From assembly GCA_015709595.1 (NCBI GenBank), contig CP054178.1:1989205-2053204 (forward strand): 64,000 bases of DNA, in the 5' to 3' direction. The translations under genes were made by a program, and so were the position numbers. Shown piece after piece: positions 19,101 through 27,504 of the stretch. Positions within the stretch are counted from its first letter, which is position 1. Each line of letters opens with the position of its first letter. Origin of the DNA: Phycisphaeraceae bacterium. GTDB lineage: Bacteria > Planctomycetota > Phycisphaerae > Phycisphaerales > SM1A02. The notes under the pieces are model-generated. The model saw only the letters and a list, made by a program, of their open reading frames with translations. It searched no databases and was not told the origin of the DNA.

Positions 19101-19664
19101 GGGGAGCTGCTGATTCACGACCCGCGCCCGGAGACATCCGATGCGGGCGCGGAACGCGGCGTCACCGAGGCCGGACCGGTTCCCATGATGGGCATGACGG
19201 GTCGGGGCACCACGCTCTTCCAGTGGCAGGGCGGCATGGTGATGAAGCAGCAGGTGGATGAGCGATACCAGATCGTGATGCAGCGAGACGTGACCATGCA
19301 GCGCAAGGGGCTGGATCACTCCACCATGACGCTCTCGACCGCCAAGCTGGACGTGGCCGTCAAGCGTCGGCCCGGCGCGGAGCGCCAGCCGGGACTCGAC
19401 TTCGGCGGCTCCACTGACGTGGAGAAGTTCGAGGCCCGCGGCGCGGTGCTCTTCAGCGGGCTGGGCCGCCGCGTGGACTGCGACGCGCTGACCTACACGA
19501 AGGCCACCGAGATCGCCGAGATCGCCGGCACGCCCACACGCGACGCGGAGATTTCCACGGAGCGCTCGCCCATCCCCACGCGGGCGCGCCGCTTCCGCTG
19601 GGACATGCTCGCCGACCGCGTGCAGATTCTGGAGCCGTCCACCACGGTGCCGCGCGGGGGGTGA
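16113..19664 (+). CDS. Giant LptC/LptA (OstA)-like envelope protein
   Basis: 1183 residues. A single TM helix (WLLVTCGGLLALALLVVAFN, about 24-43) anchors a long periplasmic part. Residues 70-250 read like LptC: GWVQIADAQGRLVQEY, then strands, then EAVFDNLRGEIRCDADLHVQ. Repeated OstA-like beta strands recur to the C-terminus (VEKFEARGAVLFSGLGRRVD, then AEIAGTP). Pro/Ala/Gly-rich linkers occur near 280-335 and 830-860. LptC and LptA are normally ~190 and ~185 residues. The gene overlaps kdsC by eight bases, matching the kdsC-lptC-lptA order, so a fused or expanded LPS-transport bridge is the best guess. No lptB or lptFG follows. Confidence 0.6.
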   Translation: MTDPVVRSSDDPPPVDAYGRGRRWLLVTCGGLLALALLVVAFNLDGPDDPVRPSDDGSPVAEIKPPSIADAASGGFSNVREGDFVLERGGWVQIADAQGRLVQEYTATRLEPKPGGEIELINPSGRFYLSNNRILVVSGDQATARRRDNRMLESGRISGNVRIALYEGTRDTLPDPRTMGPSVYVTTSEAVFDNLRGEIRCDADLHVQTTSMEFFGRGLLADYDKVYGLRRLTIDEATRPIRIAGAALAKATSGSTEAAPSTDGASTLRHAPDLTGPHAAPGGVSGRGLELPPFVASVRPQSAPPRPGPDASAAERRDWLRARREMAERRAREASRQAEPDRFYRATFERDVHLWRGVEADPDQFITGDVLRLVFSMDNSELRESSVAAAGRSRSGGAWIPSIRPRDVVATLVLAAAQDPVDPSRVAPAPGPDDVYLSYAGRLIVLPVEPGEVHLASKDDVHAELVGSPVTLVDRAKEATATCGRIEYITAGERLALLGTDEHTLTLDSSEISLKGTRFDYSVRDSRGELVGPGMMHLAEGVARIEGQAAEAGAIDPNAPARPEAPALDGGLDIEWSSGVELVFLDSPNAGAGQGGGSGGRGRLEKAIFRGDVIVNEERFNMQSDLLEVHFDTEQPRVADAAQGERSEAIREIVAAGAVIARGLDERGGLLGTDHLRILFAPDPDDPKQERKPREMFATGRSMVRDATQEVKASNLYVLLEPAPPKPVGEGAAPTPDRSTQFSDRRIRTFRAEEKVEIVMDNGARASGDLLVADAIAEIADLTGREVVVTGSEEGVNFTASGTHAKVTRERGRATVTLVGAGKANILNPGRKDAKESPAEGAAPPAPPVDPPAAPSDAPPGGNEGLESLSLDARTIDLEWTDRLTFTEGAAAGSGMLDVRGSVKARSETPLERNFIDALVLTMEFEEEAIPGAPPGEGGKPATRRVLRRFTAKGDAKLETHLWDEPGYTGPQRIHYIAGQHVDYHQRTLEATVLGAGELLIHDPRPETSDAGAERGVTEAGPVPMMGMTGRGTTLFQWQGGMVMKQQVDERYQIVMQRDVTMQRKGLDHSTMTLSTAKLDVAVKRRPGAERQPGLDFGGSTDVEKFEARGAVLFSGLGRRVDCDALTYTKATEIAEIAGTPTRDAEISTERSPIPTRARRFRWDMLADRVQILEPSTTVPRGG

Positions 19665-19673
19665 CCACGCCGG

Positions 19674-20177
19674 TTACGGTGCGGCGGACTCCTCCACCGG
19701 CTCCCCATGCGCCCGCAGCAGGAATCGATCAAGGTATTTTCGCTCGAACAGCGAGAGCGCGTCGTGCGTGGCGGAAGGATTTACGCCCCACACGCACGAC
19801 TTCAGCGTCGTCAGCTCGAGGTCCAGGTGAATCTGCAGTGAGCCGTCCAGCGTGAGCGCCGCGGGAATCCGGCCAGCCAGCCAGGCCGAGGCGGCGTTGA
19901 CCCCCGGCGCGCCGATGACGATGGACGGCCGCTCCATCAGATCGAGGTTGTTCAGATACCAGAGATCGGTGCAGACCATGATGTCGAGCCCCGACTGGGC
20001 GACGTCGATCCACTCGCCCCGGCGGGTGCGCCCGTCGATCCAGCCCCGGATGCGATCCCGCAGCCGGTAGGCGACCGGACGGTCGAAGACTTCCGCGCGC
20101 AGGTGGGCGCCGACCACGATCAGCAGCGAGCGATCGATGTCGAGGGGTTTGGTCTCGATCAGAACGGACTGGCTCAT
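19674..20177 (-). CDS. Conserved hypothetical protein
   Basis: 167 residues, no signal peptide or TM helix. Recognisable segments are SLLIVVGAHLRAEVFDRPVA, VCTDLWYLNN and RPSIVIGAPGVNAASAWLA. They suggest an alpha/beta fold with a glycine loop, but I do not recognise the family. It converges on the LptC/OstA-like gene (stops 10 bases apart) and is divergent from the pseudopilin at 20293. Confidence 0.7.
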   Translation of the reverse strand: MSQSVLIETKPLDIDRSLLIVVGAHLRAEVFDRPVAYRLRDRIRGWIDGRTRRGEWIDVAQSGLDIMVCTDLWYLNNLDLMERPSIVIGAPGVNAASAWLAGRIPAALTLDGSLQIHLDLELTTLKSCVWGVNPSATHDALSLFERKYLDRFLLRAHGEPVEESAAP

Positions 20178-20204
20178 GGCAACCTGTATCGACTATCCGG
20201 TATG

Positions 20205-20261
20205 GGCAGGTTGACTGGAGCGGCTCCATCGGCCCATCCAAACCGGATCGCCCAACCTGCC
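20205..20261. other. Inverted repeat in the divergent region before the pseudopilin gene
   Basis: GGCAGGTTG at 20205-20213 pairs exactly with CAACCTGCC at 20253-20261. A TTGACT at 20211-20216 overlaps the left arm and could be a -35, but no matching -10 is clear. A site controlling the pseudopilin or the divergent hypothetical gene is possible. Confidence 0.3.
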
Positions 20262-20292
20262 TCGTCATCCAGCCGATCCTTGCGGGGACACG

Positions 20293-20832
20293 ATGCGCCG
20301 CGCCTCATGCGCCATCCCGATGTCTGACCGGAAGGTTCAGGGTCGCCCCGCGCGCGGCATGACGCTGGTCGAACTGCTCATCGTCATCGTGGCGCTGGGG
20401 ATCCTGGCGGCGATCGTCTTCCCCAAGTACAACTCGATCGAGTCCGAAGCCAGGGCCAAGAGCGCCGCGTCGAACGTGCGCCGCGTGCGCGAGCTGATCC
20501 AGGTGCACCGGCACTCCGGGCTGTATCCGCTCAACGAGCAGGGGGTGCCGGAGGAGATTCACGCCGAGTGGTTCCGGGGCACGGGCATTCCCGAGCACTC
20601 CTGGACGGGCCGGGTGATGCGGATTCAGCGCATCGCCGCCGGGGCGACGACGCTCTACCCCCTCGAGAAGACGTTTGACCTGAACGACGCCAACGCGGTC
20701 AACGCGTGGTACAACCTCGACAATGGCCGGTTCTGCATCCTCGTGCCGCCCCGCGCTGACGATGCGGACACATTGGCGCTGTTCAACCTCGCCAACTCGT
20801 GCGAGGCCGCGTCGCTCGATCAGACGCAGTAG
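20293..20832 (+). CDS. Type II secretion pseudopilin (GspG-like)
   Basis: 179 residues. The leader ends GRPARG and is followed by MTLVELLIVIVALGILAAIV and FPKYNSIESEARAKSAASNV, the classic pseudopilin helix with Glu at +5 (M rather than F at +1). The C-terminal part has short strands and an NLDNGRFCILVPP stretch. GGGGACA lies before the ATG; a second ATG at 20320 would give a shorter leader. It stands alone, away from the pilT cluster, and probably feeds the same secretion or pilus machine as the secretin at 48627. Confidence 0.82.
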   Translation: MRRASCAIPMSDRKVQGRPARGMTLVELLIVIVALGILAAIVFPKYNSIESEARAKSAASNVRRVRELIQVHRHSGLYPLNEQGVPEEIHAEWFRGTGIPEHSWTGRVMRIQRIAAGATTLYPLEKTFDLNDANAVNAWYNLDNGRFCILVPPRADDADTLALFNLANSCEAASLDQTQ

Positions 20833-20862
20833 GGCTGCCGTCAGTCAGGAGCCAACGGTCTC

Positions 20863-21411
20863 CTACTGCACGATGAAGATTCCGGTGGCGTCCACCACGA
20901 GCAGGTCGCCTTCCGATTGAGCCACCGTGCCGACGACGATGATCTCGCTCAGCTCGCGCAGTCCACGGGCGCCCTTGGCGTTCACCTTCAGCGGCTGACC
21001 GGCGGCATCGACGATGCGGATGGTCGCCGAGTGCTTCGCCAGCGACTCGCGCGGTTCACAGCAGTAATCCCAGGGTGTGCGGCATTCGTCGCCCGGCGTA
21101 TCCGAGCATGCCGCCGGTCCCGCGCCGACGATGGTGAACGCGGCGCGTCCGTCCACGAAGGGCGTGCGGCTGCCGCCGATGCGTCCGCGGAGCGTGATCG
21201 GCTGGCCCGCGGCGGCGCCGGTCTTGGCGTCCGCCACGCCTGGCGCGGACTCGGGGGCGGCGGGCAGGAACAGCGAATCCGGCAGCGTCGCCGCGGCCGC
21301 GCCGTTGACCGGCGCGCCTTCACCGCCACCGTTGCTCCCGCATCCCGTCACGCCGCTGGTGAACATGATCGCGGCCAGCAGTGAGCCCGCCGTCCATCGT
21401 GTGAATCGCAT
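20863..21411 (-). CDS. Lipoprotein with PWDYCC motif
   Basis: 182 residues. A lipoprotein signal peptide (SLLAAIMFTSGVTGC) puts the lipidated Cys near residue 25. The mature part has an OB-like opening (ITLRGRIGGSRTPFVDGRAAFTIV), a Cys cluster around CRTPWDYCCEP, then AGQPLKVNAKGARGLRELSE and a VVDATGIFIV end. The AAAGGAGTG ribosome site supports the start at 21411. I believe this is a planctomycete-type family of unknown function. It is the last gene of the reverse-strand efflux operon (47 bases after the permease); the cysteines could bind a metal. Confidence 0.75.
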   Translation of the reverse strand: MRFTRWTAGSLLAAIMFTSGVTGCGSNGGGEGAPVNGAAAATLPDSLFLPAAPESAPGVADAKTGAAAGQPITLRGRIGGSRTPFVDGRAAFTIVGAGPAACSDTPGDECRTPWDYCCEPRESLAKHSATIRIVDAAGQPLKVNAKGARGLRELSEIIVVGTVAQSEGDLLVVDATGIFIVQ

Positions 21412-21458
21412 CGAGGCACTCCTTTCAGACAGCATATGAACCCGGTTCGGGTTCGGTT

Positions 21459-22631
21459 TCAGACCGCCTTGAGCGCGCTGGGGATGGGCATGCGCAGACA
21501 GCGTATGCCGGGCGGCATCGCGCCGATCACGCCCAGTATCAGTCCCGCGCCGAGCGACACGCCCAGCACGGGGGCGTCCACCACCAGCCCGAACGCGCCG
21601 ATGGAGAACCGCACCGCCACGCCGTCCAGCAGCCACAGCCCAAGGGCGCTGCCGATCAGCGCCCCGGCGGCGGTGGCGACCACCGACTCCTGCACCAGCG
21701 AGGCGAGGATGGCGACGCGACGAAACCCCAGCGCCTGCAGCGTGCCAAACTCGCGCACCCGCGACACGAAGGCCGCGTACATGGTGTTCAATCCGCCCAG
21801 CAGCCCGCCGATGGCGATGAGTCCGGCGGTGATCCATACCACCGCGCGGATCGGCGCGAAGAACGCCGACAGCCGGGCGTAGTAGGCGGTTTCGGGAATC
21901 GCCGTCAGCTCCAGGTCCAGCCGGGTGCGCGCGAAGAGATCGACATCGGAATACTCTCCTGCTTGGGGATCAAGCGTCAGGATCACGCATGAATCCGTCT
22001 CACGCTTCATGGCGGTCTTGAGGTCGGTCAGCGATGTCCAGATCTCGGCGTCCATCACCGTTCCCAGCGCCTCGAAGCGGCCCACGATGATCCACGGCTG
22101 CTTGTCGATCCACAACTCGCCTCCGACGGCCAGTTCGTCGGAACGCACGCCCAGCCGCGTGGACGTTGCGCCGCCGACCATCACTTCATTGCGCCCCTGC
22201 ATCGGCAGGCGTCCTTCGACGAGGCGCACCTGGTCGTGCACGAGCAGTGCGGCGGGGGTGACGCCTCGCACCATCACCAGTGCGCCTCGCTCGCCGTCCC
22301 GCGCGAGGCGAGTGGGGAGCTGCACGTGGACCTCGGGCGAGACGAAGGGGGTGCCCATGTCCTCGCGGATGCCGCGGATGGTGCCGGCCACGATGCCCGC
22401 CACGCGGGCGCCGATCTCGCTGCGCTCCACCGATTCCTCGCTGCCCGTGCCCAGCAGGATGACGTTGTTCGCCCCGCCCGATCCCTGCAGCGACAGCCCC
22501 ATGCCGCGCACGAACGCCGCCGCCGTGAGCACGATGAGGACCAGCAGGCCGCTGCCGCCCACCGTGAGCAGCAGGCGCGTGGGCGACCGCCCGAGGTTGC
22601 GGATGGCGTAATCGAGGGGGAGTCGTCGCAC
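21459..22631 (-). CDS. ABC transporter permease, FtsX/MacB family (second copy)
   Basis: 390 residues. Plan: N-terminal TM helix (LLLTVGGSGLLVLIVLTAAAF), a ~200-residue periplasmic MacB-PCD-type domain, then three TM helices (VVWITAGLIAIGGLLGGLNT onward), with the REFGTLQALGFRRVAILASL coupling helix typical of FtsX-domain permeases. It lies 18 bases downstream of a second permease with the same plan, so a heterodimer is likely. The pair works with the ATPase at 23816 in a tripartite efflux or lipoprotein-release-like system. Confidence 0.87.
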   Translation of the reverse strand: MRRLPLDYAIRNLGRSPTRLLLTVGGSGLLVLIVLTAAAFVRGMGLSLQGSGGANNVILLGTGSEESVERSEIGARVAGIVAGTIRGIREDMGTPFVSPEVHVQLPTRLARDGERGALVMVRGVTPAALLVHDQVRLVEGRLPMQGRNEVMVGGATSTRLGVRSDELAVGGELWIDKQPWIIVGRFEALGTVMDAEIWTSLTDLKTAMKRETDSCVILTLDPQAGEYSDVDLFARTRLDLELTAIPETAYYARLSAFFAPIRAVVWITAGLIAIGGLLGGLNTMYAAFVSRVREFGTLQALGFRRVAILASLVQESVVATAAGALIGSALGLWLLDGVAVRFSIGAFGLVVDAPVLGVSLGAGLILGVIGAMPPGIRCLRMPIPSALKAV

Positions 22632-22649
22632 GTGTCAGTTCCTTCCTGC

Positions 22650-23801
22650 TCACACGGCGCGGAAGCACGCGGCGATCTCGCGTCGCCCGGCCTGCCACGC
22701 GGGAACCAGCCCGGCCAGCACGCCTACGCCGCCCGCGATGGCCAGTCCGACGCCGAGGGTCGTCGGATCGATGTTGACCAGCACGCTCAGCCCTTCGTTC
22801 GAGAGGGTGAACGACCCCCAGTGCAGCACCGCGCCGGCCGCCCCGGCGCCCAGCAGGCCGCCGAGCATGCTCAGGAGCAGTCCTTCGGTGACGATGAGCC
22901 GGGCGATCAATCCGCCCCGGAAGCCGAGTGTCTGGAGAATCGCGTGCTCCTTGATGCGATCCTGCACGCTCAGGATGGTGGCGTTGGCGACCAGCCCCAG
23001 CACCGCCAGCAGGCAGCCCCATCCGACGAAGCGCGTGAATCGCACCAGTTCGACCACGTCCGCCCCGGCCTGGGCCACGAAGGCCTTCTCGGGGCGCGTG
23101 TGCGTGGGCTCCACGTCGTGGCGGAACTCCTCGTCGATGCGCCGGGCGACCTCCTCGAGTTTCGCCGGGTCATCCACGCGCACGTTGAACTGCGTGACGA
23201 TGCCCAGCTTGCTGCCCCGCGCCGCCTGCTGCAGAAATGGCAGCGACACGTACGCCACGTTCTGGTCCTGGTGTTCGGTGGAGCGCAGAATGCCCGCGAT
23301 GTTGACTGTGACGCCCGCGGCGTCGAACGACTGGCCCACCTTCAGACCGCGGCGCGAGGCGAGCCGCTCGCCGACCAGCGCGGCATCCGAGCGCCGACGC
23401 CACTCGTCAATCGATCCGTCGAGGATGGTCCAGTGCTTCGCCAGGTCATCGAGGCGATCCCCCGGCACGCCGCGGAAGGTCACCACGTCGAGCGACGCGC
23501 CGCAGTTGTTCACCACGATCTTCATCGGAACCACGTTCGTCACGCCCGGCAGCCGCGCAATGCGGTCGCCGTAATACTCCGGCAGGCGGCTGGTGGCGGG
23601 GCAGAAGCGGTTTTCGCGGTAGACGACGAGCGTGGTGTCCGCGGCGGTGACGCTGGTGGCCTCATGCACCCCGCGCTGCAGCGCCTGCACGGTGACGAAG
23701 AGGAACATCGCCACCGCGATGCCCGCGATCGTGAGCGCGCTGCGCGTGCGGTGACGCCAGACCTGCTTGAGCGTGAGCGGGATGTATCGTGGTCGGATCA
23801 T
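22650..23801 (-). CDS. ABC transporter permease, FtsX/MacB family (first copy)
   Basis: 383 residues. It begins MIRPRYIPLTLKQVWRHRTR followed by a TM helix (SALTIAGIAVAMFLFVTVQA), a large periplasmic domain, and three C-terminal TM helices with IKEHAILQTLGFRGGLIARL between them. This is the MacB/LolC-E permease plan without a fused ATPase. It sits 14 bases after the ATP-binding gene. The substrate cannot be read from sequence. Confidence 0.87.
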   Translation of the reverse strand: MIRPRYIPLTLKQVWRHRTRSALTIAGIAVAMFLFVTVQALQRGVHEATSVTAADTTLVVYRENRFCPATSRLPEYYGDRIARLPGVTNVVPMKIVVNNCGASLDVVTFRGVPGDRLDDLAKHWTILDGSIDEWRRRSDAALVGERLASRRGLKVGQSFDAAGVTVNIAGILRSTEHQDQNVAYVSLPFLQQAARGSKLGIVTQFNVRVDDPAKLEEVARRIDEEFRHDVEPTHTRPEKAFVAQAGADVVELVRFTRFVGWGCLLAVLGLVANATILSVQDRIKEHAILQTLGFRGGLIARLIVTEGLLLSMLGGLLGAGAAGAVLHWGSFTLSNEGLSVLVNIDPTTLGVGLAIAGGVGVLAGLVPAWQAGRREIAACFRAV

Positions 23802-23815
23802 GTCATGCTCCAGGA

Positions 23816-24517
23816 TCAGCGGGCGCCGACGGCGACGACCTGTTCGGCCTCCACCAGCCGCCCCTTCTCCAGATGGACCGTCCGCCCGGCGTACGACGCG
23901 CAGTGCGCGTCATGCGTCACCATGATGAGCGTGCGCCCCAGTTCCTTCGACAGCCGGGTGAGCAGGTCCATGATGTTCGCGGCCGATTCGCGGTCGAGGT
24001 CGCCGGTGGGCTCATCGGCGACGATCAGCGTCGGTTCGGTGACGATGGCCCGCGCGATGGCCACGCGCTGCTCCTGCCCACCGGAGAGCTGCCTCGGGTA
24101 GTGGTCGTGGCGGTCGGCCATGTCCACCAGGTCCAGCGCCGCCCGCACCCGTTCGTGCCGCTGACGCCTGGACAGACCATGCAGCAGCAGCGGCAGCTCG
24201 ATGTTCTCGTAGGCGGTCAGCACCGGCACCAGGTTGTAGAGCTGGAAGATGTAGCCGACGTTCTTCGCCCGCCATGAAGCCAGCCGTCCGCGCGACAGCG
24301 TGGCGATGTCGGTGCCGCCCACACGCAGCACGCCCGTGGTGGGGCGGTCGATTCCCGCGATCAGGTTGAGCAGGGTGGTCTTGCCGCTGCCGGACGGGCC
24401 CATCAGCGCCAGGAATTCCCCCGGCTCCACGTCCAGGTCGAGCGACTGGAGCGGCGTGATGGTCACGTCGCCCTTGTAGTACGACTTGCTGAGATTGCGG
24501 CACTCAATGAAGGGCAT
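23816..24517 (-). CDS. ABC transporter ATP-binding protein, MacB/LolD type
   Basis: 233 residues from MPFIECRNLSKSYYKGD. It has Walker A GPSGSGKTT near residue 40, the Q-loop FQLYNLVPVLTAYEN, signature LSGGQEQRVAIARAI, Walker B LIVADEPTGDLD, and switch His in VTHDAHCASYAGRT. The start at 24517 matches the family N-terminus; the longer ORF upstream overlaps the adaptor gene and has no family features. It overlaps the adaptor gene by 14 bases, indicating tight coupling. Confidence 0.93.
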   Translation of the reverse strand: MPFIECRNLSKSYYKGDVTITPLQSLDLDVEPGEFLALMGPSGSGKTTLLNLIAGIDRPTTGVLRVGGTDIATLSRGRLASWRAKNVGYIFQLYNLVPVLTAYENIELPLLLHGLSRRQRHERVRAALDLVDMADRHDHYPRQLSGGQEQRVAIARAIVTEPTLIVADEPTGDLDRESAANIMDLLTRLSKELGRTLIMVTHDAHCASYAGRTVHLEKGRLVEAEQVVAVGAR

Positions 24518-25979
24518 GATCGACGGCTCCTTCCATGGCGTGGACGGCGATCGAATCATCGCGGACGCGCACGATGCCGCCGGGCGCCAGCGGCCCACTC
24601 GATTGAACGATCACACGGTCGCCCGCCTTCACCCCGTCGAGAACCCGGACGTAGCCGGCGTCAGCGGCGGACTGGAGCGTGACGTCGCGCCGTTCCGCCA
24701 CGGCGCGGCCGCCGCGCGTGGGACGGGCCAGCCATACCACGGCGCGATCCGACGCTCGCTCGGTCAGCGCGGCCTCGGGCACATACAGCCGAAGTTCGGC
24801 GACGGCCTCGCCGTCGCGCGGCGCCCCGGCGCCGGCGGATGTCGCCTCGCCCCCGCTGACGAAGCGCACCCGCATCAGCATGTCGGGCTTGAGCACGGAG
24901 GGCGGCGCGTCCAGCACCACCTTCACCGCCACGGTGTTGCGCTGAATGTCCGCCTCATGCACGATGCGGCGCACCTCGCCGGTCAGCACGACATCGGGCA
25001 GGGCCTCAGTGGTCACTTCGGCTCGCGTGCCCAAGGCGATCTTGCCGAAGTCGGCCAGGGGCACATCCGCCCGCACCTGCAGCCGCGCGGGGTCGTAGAG
25101 CGAGAGCATCGCCGACATGCCCGCGCCGCCCCCCCCGGCCCCGCCCCCGCCCCCGCCCCCGGAAATCGCCATGCTGATGCGCGTGCCCGGCTGCACGGTG
25201 CGCGACAGGACCACGCCCGACACGGGCGCGCGGATCACCGTGCGCTCCAGGGCGAGCTGAGCGGTGCGGCGCTCGACTTCCGCCCGCTTCAGCGCCGCCT
25301 CGGCCACGGCGACGGCCGCGCGAGCGGCGTCGGCCTCCGCTTCGGCCGCCTTCAGGCGCAGCGTCAGGCGGGTGAACTCGCCTTCGGAAATGCCGCGAAT
25401 CTCGACCAGGCCGCGCTTGCGCTCAACCTCATCGCGCAGTTCGGCGACGCGAGCCAGCGCGATCGGCAGGTCGGCCTTCATTCGCTCGACGGACGCCCGC
25501 TCGGTGAGCACTTCCGCATCGGCCCGTTCGAGCGCCAGCCGCGCATCCTCGTCGATCAGCGTGACCACGACCTGCCCCGCCTCCACGCGCTCGCCCTCGA
25601 GCACGTGCACCTCGCGCACCACGCCCTCAATGAGCGGCTGGACCAGCACCGCGTAGGGCTCCGGCTCGACCCATCCCGGGGCCTGGGCGAGAATCACCCG
25701 CGCGGCCGGAGTGGACGCGGATCGTGCTTCGGGCGACGCTTCGATCAGCGCGGGCGGGCGTGCGATGACTGGCAGCACCGTCACCTCGACCGCGGGTCGC
25801 AGCGACTCCCGGGCGCTGTAGCCCAGCACCCCCACGGCGCCCAGCAGCATCGCCAGGGGCAGCAGCACGCGCGTGGACCAGCGGAAGCGGGGGCGGGGAA
25901 CGTCGATTGCGCCGCCTCGCCCCCTCGTCGGGGCGCCCGCGGCCAGCGTGAGCAGATTGCCGGTGGATCGGGTCACCAT
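24504..25979 (-). CDS. Efflux membrane fusion (HlyD/MacA-type) adaptor protein
   Basis: 491 residues. A TM anchor (VLLPLAMLLGAVGVLGY, about residues 38-55), then a lipoyl half (VREVHVLEGERVEAGQVVVT), a long coiled coil (about 170-265: ADAEVLTERASVERM to AALKRAEVERRTAQLALERT), the second lipoyl half (TVIRAPVSGVVLSRTVQPGT), an unusual poly-Gly run near residue 285, and a C-terminal beta-barrel region (VPLADFGKIALGTRAEV). It bridges inner-membrane permease and outer-membrane channel. The start overlaps the outer-membrane gene by seven bases and the stop overlaps the ATPase. Confidence 0.87.
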   Translation of the reverse strand: MVTRSTGNLLTLAAGAPTRGRGGAIDVPRPRFRWSTRVLLPLAMLLGAVGVLGYSARESLRPAVEVTVLPVIARPPALIEASPEARSASTPAARVILAQAPGWVEPEPYAVLVQPLIEGVVREVHVLEGERVEAGQVVVTLIDEDARLALERADAEVLTERASVERMKADLPIALARVAELRDEVERKRGLVEIRGISEGEFTRLTLRLKAAEAEADAARAAVAVAEAALKRAEVERRTAQLALERTVIRAPVSGVVLSRTVQPGTRISMAISGGGGGGGAGGGGAGMSAMLSLYDPARLQVRADVPLADFGKIALGTRAEVTTEALPDVVLTGEVRRIVHEADIQRNTVAVKVVLDAPPSVLKPDMLMRVRFVSGGEATSAGAGAPRDGEAVAELRLYVPEAALTERASDRAVVWLARPTRGGRAVAERRDVTLQSAADAGYVRVLDGVKAGDRVIVQSSGPLAPGGIVRVRDDSIAVHAMEGAVDHALH

Positions 25980-27370
25980 GACGCGCCTCCTTCCGTCGTG
26001 CTGGGGGGAGCGGAATTGTCATCCGTGTTCGACGGACCGAGAAGCCGCGACAGCGCCACGCCCGCGCGAGCTTCCGCCGCGATCAGGTCGATCAGTCCGA
26101 GCCGCCCTTCCAAGCGCTGCCGAAGCGTCTCGAGCAGCATGAAGGTGTCCACCTCGCCCAGTTCCGCGATGCGGCGGGCGTCGTCGAACTGGGCGTCGAT
26201 GAGCGGCAGAATGCGCTCTTCCATGACGCGGCGGCGCTCCGCCGCGCCGTGCAGTCGGGCGATGGCCTGGGCGCGGTCCGAGGCCAGGGTTTCCATTGCG
26301 GTTTCGAGCATCACCCGGGCTGCGTCGCGCTCGGCGCGGGCCTCGGCGATGGCTCGCTGGTTGCGATTGAAGATTGGCAGAGGCAGCATGAGGCCGACGC
26401 GGACCCTGTGCTCCTCGTCCTCGTACTCGTAGCCGGGCCCGACGCCCAGGTCGGGGTACTGCCTGCGGATCTCATGCGCCAGGGTTCGCTCCGCCGCCTC
26501 GTGCATGGCCTTCAACGTCTGCAGCGTGGGGTGTTCGATGAGCGAGCGCGTCGCGTCCATCGGGAGCGACTCCGGCGCCGGCGGCTTCGGCAGGTCGCGC
26601 GCCGGGGACAACGTCACGTGCGGCGCCAGCCCCATCAACTGGCGCAGGCGCAGGGCTGCGAGGGTCAGCGACTCTTCCATCGCGTTCAGGTCGTTGACGA
26701 GCTTCATTCGTTCGATGTGGAACAGCCGTGCCGCGGTGCGAGTCATTTCGCCCGCCTGCTCGATGCGGTCCACGATGGCGATGAGGGCGTCGAGTTCCGC
26801 CTGATACGCACGGGCCGTCTCCACCTGGTGCTCCATCGCGGCCCGCTCCACCCACGTCTCGCGGACCATCATGCGCGTCTCCCACTCGCGCTCGGCGATG
26901 CGGTGGAGTTCAACGGCGTGCCCGGCGTCAGCCAGGGCGATCTCCGTCTTGAGCCGGCCGGAAACGGGCAGTGTGAAGGAGATCGAAGTCATGAACATCC
27001 ACGGGTTCGCCATCCCGCTCACGATGCGGGTGACGTCCATGGCGAGCACCGGGTCGTCCCACAGTCCGGCGTGGGCGGCGCTTGCGGCGGTCACTCCCGC
27101 GCGGGAGCGCGCCACGCGCAACTCCGCGTTGCCGAACAGCGCCAGGGCTTCGGCCTCGGCCAGGTTCAGGCCGTCATCAAGCGTCCACGCCGCAGGGGTG
27201 TCGGCCGTCGCGGCGATGCGCGCCGCGAATGACGCCAGCGTGTCGTTCGTGGGAACCGAGTTCAACCAGGCGGCATAGTGGCGCTCCAGCTCCGGCGGGC
27301 TGGGCTGGTACGTCTGGCAGCCGGTCAGGGCCGCCGACAGCAGCGGAATGAGAAACCAGCGAATGGACAC
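25973..27370 (-). CDS. TolC-family outer membrane efflux lipoprotein
   Basis: 465 residues from a GTG at 27370. The signal peptide FLIPLLSAALTGCQTYQ has a lipobox, so this is a CusC/OprM-like acylated channel. Two OEP repeats carry long helices, for example EAEALALFGNAELRVARSRA and ARAERDAARVMLETAMETLA. The start was moved from 27445 because the GTG has GGGAG upstream and places the lipobox at residue ~17. It is first of the operon proper, overlapping the adaptor by seven bases, with the Cys-rich gene 134 bases upstream. Confidence 0.87.
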   Translation of the reverse strand: MSIRWFLIPLLSAALTGCQTYQPSPPELERHYAAWLNSVPTNDTLASFAARIAATADTPAAWTLDDGLNLAEAEALALFGNAELRVARSRAGVTAASAAHAGLWDDPVLAMDVTRIVSGMANPWMFMTSISFTLPVSGRLKTEIALADAGHAVELHRIAEREWETRMMVRETWVERAAMEHQVETARAYQAELDALIAIVDRIEQAGEMTRTAARLFHIERMKLVNDLNAMEESLTLAALRLRQLMGLAPHVTLSPARDLPKPPAPESLPMDATRSLIEHPTLQTLKAMHEAAERTLAHEIRRQYPDLGVGPGYEYEDEEHRVRVGLMLPLPIFNRNQRAIAEARAERDAARVMLETAMETLASDRAQAIARLHGAAERRRVMEERILPLIDAQFDDARRIAELGEVDTFMLLETLRQRLEGRLGLIDLIAAEARAGVALSRLLGPSNTDDNSAPPSTTEGGASW

Positions 27371-27504
27371 GGTCGCACTCCCAAGGGGTTCGAGCACATC
27401 AACTGCCTGCCTTGTTGTCCGTCGAACGCGCGGGTCCGAGCGCACGATGGCGGCGCATCGACAGCGTCGTCCGAACAGGCGAGGGTCTCGCGTGGGAGTG
27501 AGAG

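Noticed and set aside
16572-19319. 915-residue reverse-strand open frame opposite the OstA-like gene
   Set aside because: Same reason: Arg/His-rich antisense translation with no family features; the forward frame has a membrane anchor and beta-strand repeats.
21438-21454. Hairpin GAACCCG-GTT-CGGGTTC as a terminator between the permease and lipoprotein genes
   Set aside because: The stem is only seven pairs with a three-base loop and no U-run, and the genes are close enough to be one operon.
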